A stretch of 64,000 nt of DNA from Dryocola sp032051265 (GTDB lineage: Bacteria; Pseudomonadota; Gammaproteobacteria; Enterobacterales; Enterobacteriaceae): contig DAMBYU010000003.1 in the NCBI GenBank assembly GCA_032051265.1, positions 1-64,000 on the forward strand. The letters run 5' to 3'. The notes beneath the pieces were generated by a model. It was not told the origin of the DNA and did no database searches. It was given only the letters and a program-made list of their open reading frames with translations. The position numbers were made by a program, and so were the translations under genes. Every line of letters starts with the position of its first letter. The first letter of the stretch is position 1. Positions 61,143 through 64,000 of this stretch are shown here, one piece after another.

Positions 61143-62276
61143 ATGTTCGACTTAATCCTGCGTCAGGCCCGGCTGGTAGACGATACGGTTATCGATATCG
61201 CACTCAAAGACGGCAAAATTGCCGCGCTGGGCGAGGTTACCGGCGAGGCGCACGAAGTCCGGGCGCTGAACGGTAAGTATTACCTCAGCGCAGGCTGGAT
61301 TGATTCCCACGTTCACTGCTACCCAAAATCCCCGATTTATCACGACGAGCCGGACAGCATCGGTATTAATACCGGCGTGACGACTGTTGTGGACGCGGGG
61401 AGCACCGGCGCGGATGATATCGATGAGTTTTACGAGATAACACGTAAAGCGGCGACGGAAGTTTATGCGTTGCTGAACATCTCCCGCGTGGGGCTTATCG
61501 CCCAGAACGAACTGTCGGATATGGCGAATATCGACAAAGTCGCCGTGCGCGACGCGGTGAAACGTAATCCCGCTTTTATCGTTGGAATTAAAGCGCGCAT
61601 GAGCAGCAGCGTGGTGGGCGCCAACGGTATCAAACCTCTCGAACGTGCTAAAGAAATCCAGCGCGAAAACGGTGACTTACCCTTGATGGTGCACATTGGT
61701 AATAACCCACCTAATCTGGATGAAATTGCCGATTTGCTGACAAGCGGCGATATCATCACTCACTGCTATAACGGCAAACCGAACCGTATTCTTACCCCTG
61801 CGGGCGAACTACGGGCCTCCATCGCCAGCGCTATTCAGCGCGGCGTGCGCCTGGACGTGGGGCACGGTACCGCCAGCTTCAGCTTTGAGGTCGCGAAAAT
61901 TGCCATCAAACAGGGCATTTTCCCGCACACCATCAGCTCAGATATTTACTGCCGCAACCGCATTAACGGACCGGTTCACAGCCTCGGTGCGGTGATGTCT
62001 AAATTCCTCTCCATCGGGCTTTCTCTGTCGCAGGTTGTTGACTGCGTTACCGCTCATGCGGCAGACGGGCTGCGCCTGAAACACAAGGGGCGTTTGTCCG
62101 TTGGGCTGGATGCTGACCTGACTATTTTTGAATTACGCCGCCAGCCGACGGTGTTCACGGATTCCGAACAGCAAACGCTCATGGGCGAGCTGTTGCTGGC
62201 GCCGCTTGCCGCCGTACGCGCCGGAAAGTGGTTTACTACCGAACAAGGAAAAGCAGAACATGCCTTCGATTTATGA
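61143..62276 (+). CDS. Amidohydrolase/deacetylase-family metallohydrolase
   Basis: The 377-residue enzyme has the amidohydrolase-superfamily metal site: H56 and H58 (GWIDSHVHC), a likely carbamylated lysine K150 (VGIKARMS), H184 (MVHIGN), H207 (DIITHCYNG) and D267 (SSDIYC). It matches the EF_0837/AHA_3915 type. An N-acyl amino-sugar acid or a similar amide is the expected substrate; this is inference from the following lyase and aldolase. AAAGGAG precedes the ATG. It overlaps the next gene by 17 bp. Confidence 0.88.
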   Translation: MFDLILRQARLVDDTVIDIALKDGKIAALGEVTGEAHEVRALNGKYYLSAGWIDSHVHCYPKSPIYHDEPDSIGINTGVTTVVDAGSTGADDIDEFYEITRKAATEVYALLNISRVGLIAQNELSDMANIDKVAVRDAVKRNPAFIVGIKARMSSSVVGANGIKPLERAKEIQRENGDLPLMVHIGNNPPNLDEIADLLTSGDIITHCYNGKPNRILTPAGELRASIASAIQRGVRLDVGHGTASFSFEVAKIAIKQGIFPHTISSDIYCRNRINGPVHSLGAVMSKFLSIGLSLSQVVDCVTAHAADGLRLKHKGRLSVGLDADLTIFELRRQPTVFTDSEQQTLMGELLLAPLAAVRAGKWFTTEQGKAEHAFDL

Positions 62277-63378
62277 GAAATACAATTTAAAACAGGTGAT
62301 TAACGCATCAGGTCGTATGACCGCGCTGGGTGTTTCCACGCCGCGTCCGGACGTCGTGGAAGCGGTCACTGCCGGCATGAATCACTATTTTGAAATGAAA
62401 GATCTGGTGAACAAGACCGGTGAGTACATCGCCAGGCTGCTGGATGTGGAAGCGGCCACCGTGGTCTCCTGCGCTTCTTCCGGTATCGCCCAGTCCGTTG
62501 CCGCGGTGCTGGTAAAAGATAACGCCTGGCTGATTGAAAACCTGCACGCAGCGCCGCTTGATAATAACGAAATCGTATTGCCAAAAGGCCACAACGTGAA
62601 CTTTGGCGCCCCGGTTGGCACGATGGTCAACCTTGGCGGCGGCAAAGTTGTGGAAGCGGGTTATGCAAACGAGTGTTCCGCAGAGCAGCTTGCTGCGGCG
62701 ATTTCCCCGCGCACGGCCGCAATTCTGTATATCAAATCCCACCACTCGGTGCAGAAAAGCATGCTCAGCGTTGAGCAGGCGGTCGTTGTGGCGCGTAAAT
62801 ATGACCTGCCGTTGATAGTGGATGCCGCAGCCGAAGAAGATTTGCAGTGCTACTACCGTGCCGGCGCGGATCTGGTGATTTACAGCGGCGCGAAGGCCAT
62901 AGAAGGGCCAACCAGCGGGTTGGTTATCGGTAAAGAGCAGTATGTTGAGTGGGTGAAGCTACAAACCGGCGGTATCGGCCGTGCGATGAAGGTGGGCAAA
63001 GAGGGCATTCTTGGCCTGACCTGCGCCATTGAACACTATCTTACCGCTGAAAAAGAGACGGGCGAGCAGATGGTGCAGAAAATGACGCCATTTATCGACA
63101 GCCTCAACACGCTGGATGGCATAAGCGCCCGCGTAGTATGGGATGCGGCAGGCCGTGACATCGCCCGCACTGAAATTAAGTTTGATGAAGCCACCATCGG
63201 CATCAGCACGGGCGAGCTGGTAAGCGCGCTTAAACAGGGTGAGTACGCGATCTATTTCCGTGGCTACAAGGCCAATGAAGGGATTATCGAAGCCGACGTG
63301 CGCAGCGTAAGCCCGCAGCAGCTCGACATTATTTATCGCTGCATCAAAGCAAACATCAGCAAGGAGAAGCAGGCATGA
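62260..63378 (+). CDS. dgaE: DgaE-family pyridoxal-phosphate-dependent ammonia-lyase
   Basis: This 372-residue fold-type I PLP enzyme of the SelA-like group has the PLP-lysine K212 in IYSGAKAIEGP and the aspartate D188 in LIVDAAAEED. DgaE of Salmonella removes ammonia from D-glucosaminate-6-phosphate to give 2-keto-3-deoxygluconate-6-phosphate. The ATG at 62260 (MPSIYEKYNLK) gives the family start and follows AAGGAAAAG; the longer frame from 62128 is rejected. It overlaps the amidohydrolase by 17 bp and the next gene by 4 bp (ATGA). The substrate in this operon is not certain. Confidence 0.87.
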   Translation: MPSIYEKYNLKQVINASGRMTALGVSTPRPDVVEAVTAGMNHYFEMKDLVNKTGEYIARLLDVEAATVVSCASSGIAQSVAAVLVKDNAWLIENLHAAPLDNNEIVLPKGHNVNFGAPVGTMVNLGGGKVVEAGYANECSAEQLAAAISPRTAAILYIKSHHSVQKSMLSVEQAVVVARKYDLPLIVDAAAEEDLQCYYRAGADLVIYSGAKAIEGPTSGLVIGKEQYVEWVKLQTGGIGRAMKVGKEGILGLTCAIEHYLTAEKETGEQMVQKMTPFIDSLNTLDGISARVVWDAAGRDIARTEIKFDEATIGISTGELVSALKQGEYAIYFRGYKANEGIIEADVRSVSPQQLDIIYRCIKANISKEKQA

Positions 63379-64000
63379 AACTGACCCCAAACTTTTACCA
63401 GGATCGCGTTTGCCTGAACGTGCTGGCCGGTTCGAAAGAGAATGCCAAAGAGATTTACGAGGCGGCGCAGGGCCATGTGCTGGTAGGGGTGCTTTCTAAA
63501 AATTATCCGGATGTTGCAAGCGCGGTGGCGGATATGCGCGATTATGCGGCGCTTATCGAAAATGCGCTTTCCGTGGGGCTGGGCGCGGGCGATCCGAATC
63601 AGTCGGCGATGGTGAGTGAAATCTCCCGTCAGGTGCAGCCGCAGCACGTAAATCAGGTATTTACCGGCGTGGGAACTTCCCGTGCGCTGCTGGGGCAAAA
63701 CGAAACCGTGGTTAACGGCCTGGTTTCACCTACGGGCGGCGTCGGTATGGTAAAAATCTCTACCGGACCGCTTAGCTCGAACGCCCCGGATGGCATTGTT
63801 CCGGTTGAAACCGCCATTAAGTTGCTGAAAGATATGGGGGGTAGCTCAATCAAATATTTCCCGATGGGCGGACTGAAATGCCGTGATGAATTTAAAGCGG
63901 TAGCAGAGGCCTGCGCAAAGCATGATTTCTGGCTGGAACCGACCGGCGGTATCGATCTGGAGAACTACGAAGAAATTCTGCAGATCGCGCTGGATGCAGG
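63375..64000 (+). CDS. dgaF: DgaF-family 2-dehydro-3-deoxy-phosphogluconate aldolase, 3' end outside the window
   Basis: The visible 208 residues start MKLTPNFYQDRVCLNVLAGS and contain VFTGVGTSRALLGQ, GLVSPTGGVGMVKISTGP, SSIKYFPMGGLKC and LEPTGGIDLENYEEIL. They match the EF_0839/AHA_3917 type of KDGP aldolase, called DgaF in Salmonella, which splits 2-keto-3-deoxygluconate-6-phosphate to pyruvate and glyceraldehyde-3-phosphate. The start overlaps the stop of the preceding gene (ATGA). The family is about 248 residues, so about 40 are missing at the edge. No stop codon is seen before the window ends. Confidence 0.88.
   Translation, partial: MKLTPNFYQDRVCLNVLAGSKENAKEIYEAAQGHVLVGVLSKNYPDVASAVADMRDYAALIENALSVGLGAGDPNQSAMVSEISRQVQPQHVNQVFTGVGTSRALLGQNETVVNGLVSPTGGVGMVKISTGPLSSNAPDGIVPVETAIKLLKDMGGSSIKYFPMGGLKCRDEFKAVAEACAKHDFWLEPTGGIDLENYEEILQIALDA

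Overview
The window is chromosomal DNA from a member of the Enterobacteriaceae. Gene content and order follow the Escherichia coli 94-96 minute region (glyVXY - queG/nnr - amiB-mutL-miaA-hfq-hflXKC - purA - nsrR-rnr-rlmB - aidB - rpsF-priB-rpsR-rplI - fklB-cycA - ytfE - cpdB/cysQ - ytfJKL - msrA - tamAB-ytfP - ppa - ytfQRT-yjfF - fbp - mpl - darP/pmbA - cybC). Several accessory differences point to an Enterobacter/Klebsiella-type relative rather than E. coli itself: the ula ascorbate operon and the yjfIJKLM-yjfC block are absent, two chemoreceptor genes and a ParDE toxin-antitoxin pair are present, and the nrdDG position is taken by an unusual catabolic/transport operon. Identifications come from reading the translated proteins and recalling family members; no search was run.

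Region by region. 1-437: two tandem tRNA-Gly(GCC) genes (the first truncated by the window edge) followed by DnaA boxes at the place where E. coli has the datA replication-control locus. 438-12060: tRNA modification, cell-wall, repair and RNA-chaperone genes. 12163-17364: purA, then the nitric-oxide sensor nsrR with rnr and rlmB. 17467-23285: aidB, a Cache-domain chemoreceptor with a FliA-type promoter, and three small DUF1471 (BhsA/McbA-type) stress proteins around the yjfP hydrolase. 23515-28478: the S6-PriB-S18-L9 operon, ytfB, fklB and cycA. 28527-32546: the NsrR target ytfE with a clear NsrR operator, an AraC/DMT-exporter pair, and divergent qorB/ytfH. 32549-39459: nucleotide and sulfur metabolism (cpdB, cysQ), ytfJ, ytfK, paeA, an inserted ParDE module, and msrA. 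39685-46141: tamA-tamB-ytfP and ppa. 46304-51174: galactofuranose ABC importer operon with a GalR/GalS-type operator. 51199-57918: a second chemoreceptor with an almost ideal FliA promoter, fbp, mpl, darP, pmbA, cybC.

57919-64000 is the most unusual part. A fragment of a decayed antitoxin gene is followed by a regulatory region with a CRP-type site and a tightly packed operon that continues beyond the window: a small PRD-domain protein, a glycine-rich SFCGS protein, DUF4312, two membrane proteins (DUF4311, DUF4310), an amidohydrolase, a DgaE-type pyridoxal-phosphate ammonia-lyase, and a DgaF-type keto-deoxy-phosphogluconate aldolase. The order matches a cassette known only as a conserved set of hypothetical families (EF_0829-EF_0839/AHA_3910-3917 types). 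The inferred logic is uptake of an N-acylated or amide-linked amino-sugar acid by a non-classical transporter, deacylation, ammonia elimination, and aldol cleavage to pyruvate plus a triose phosphate. The transporter mechanism and true substrate appear to be undescribed.
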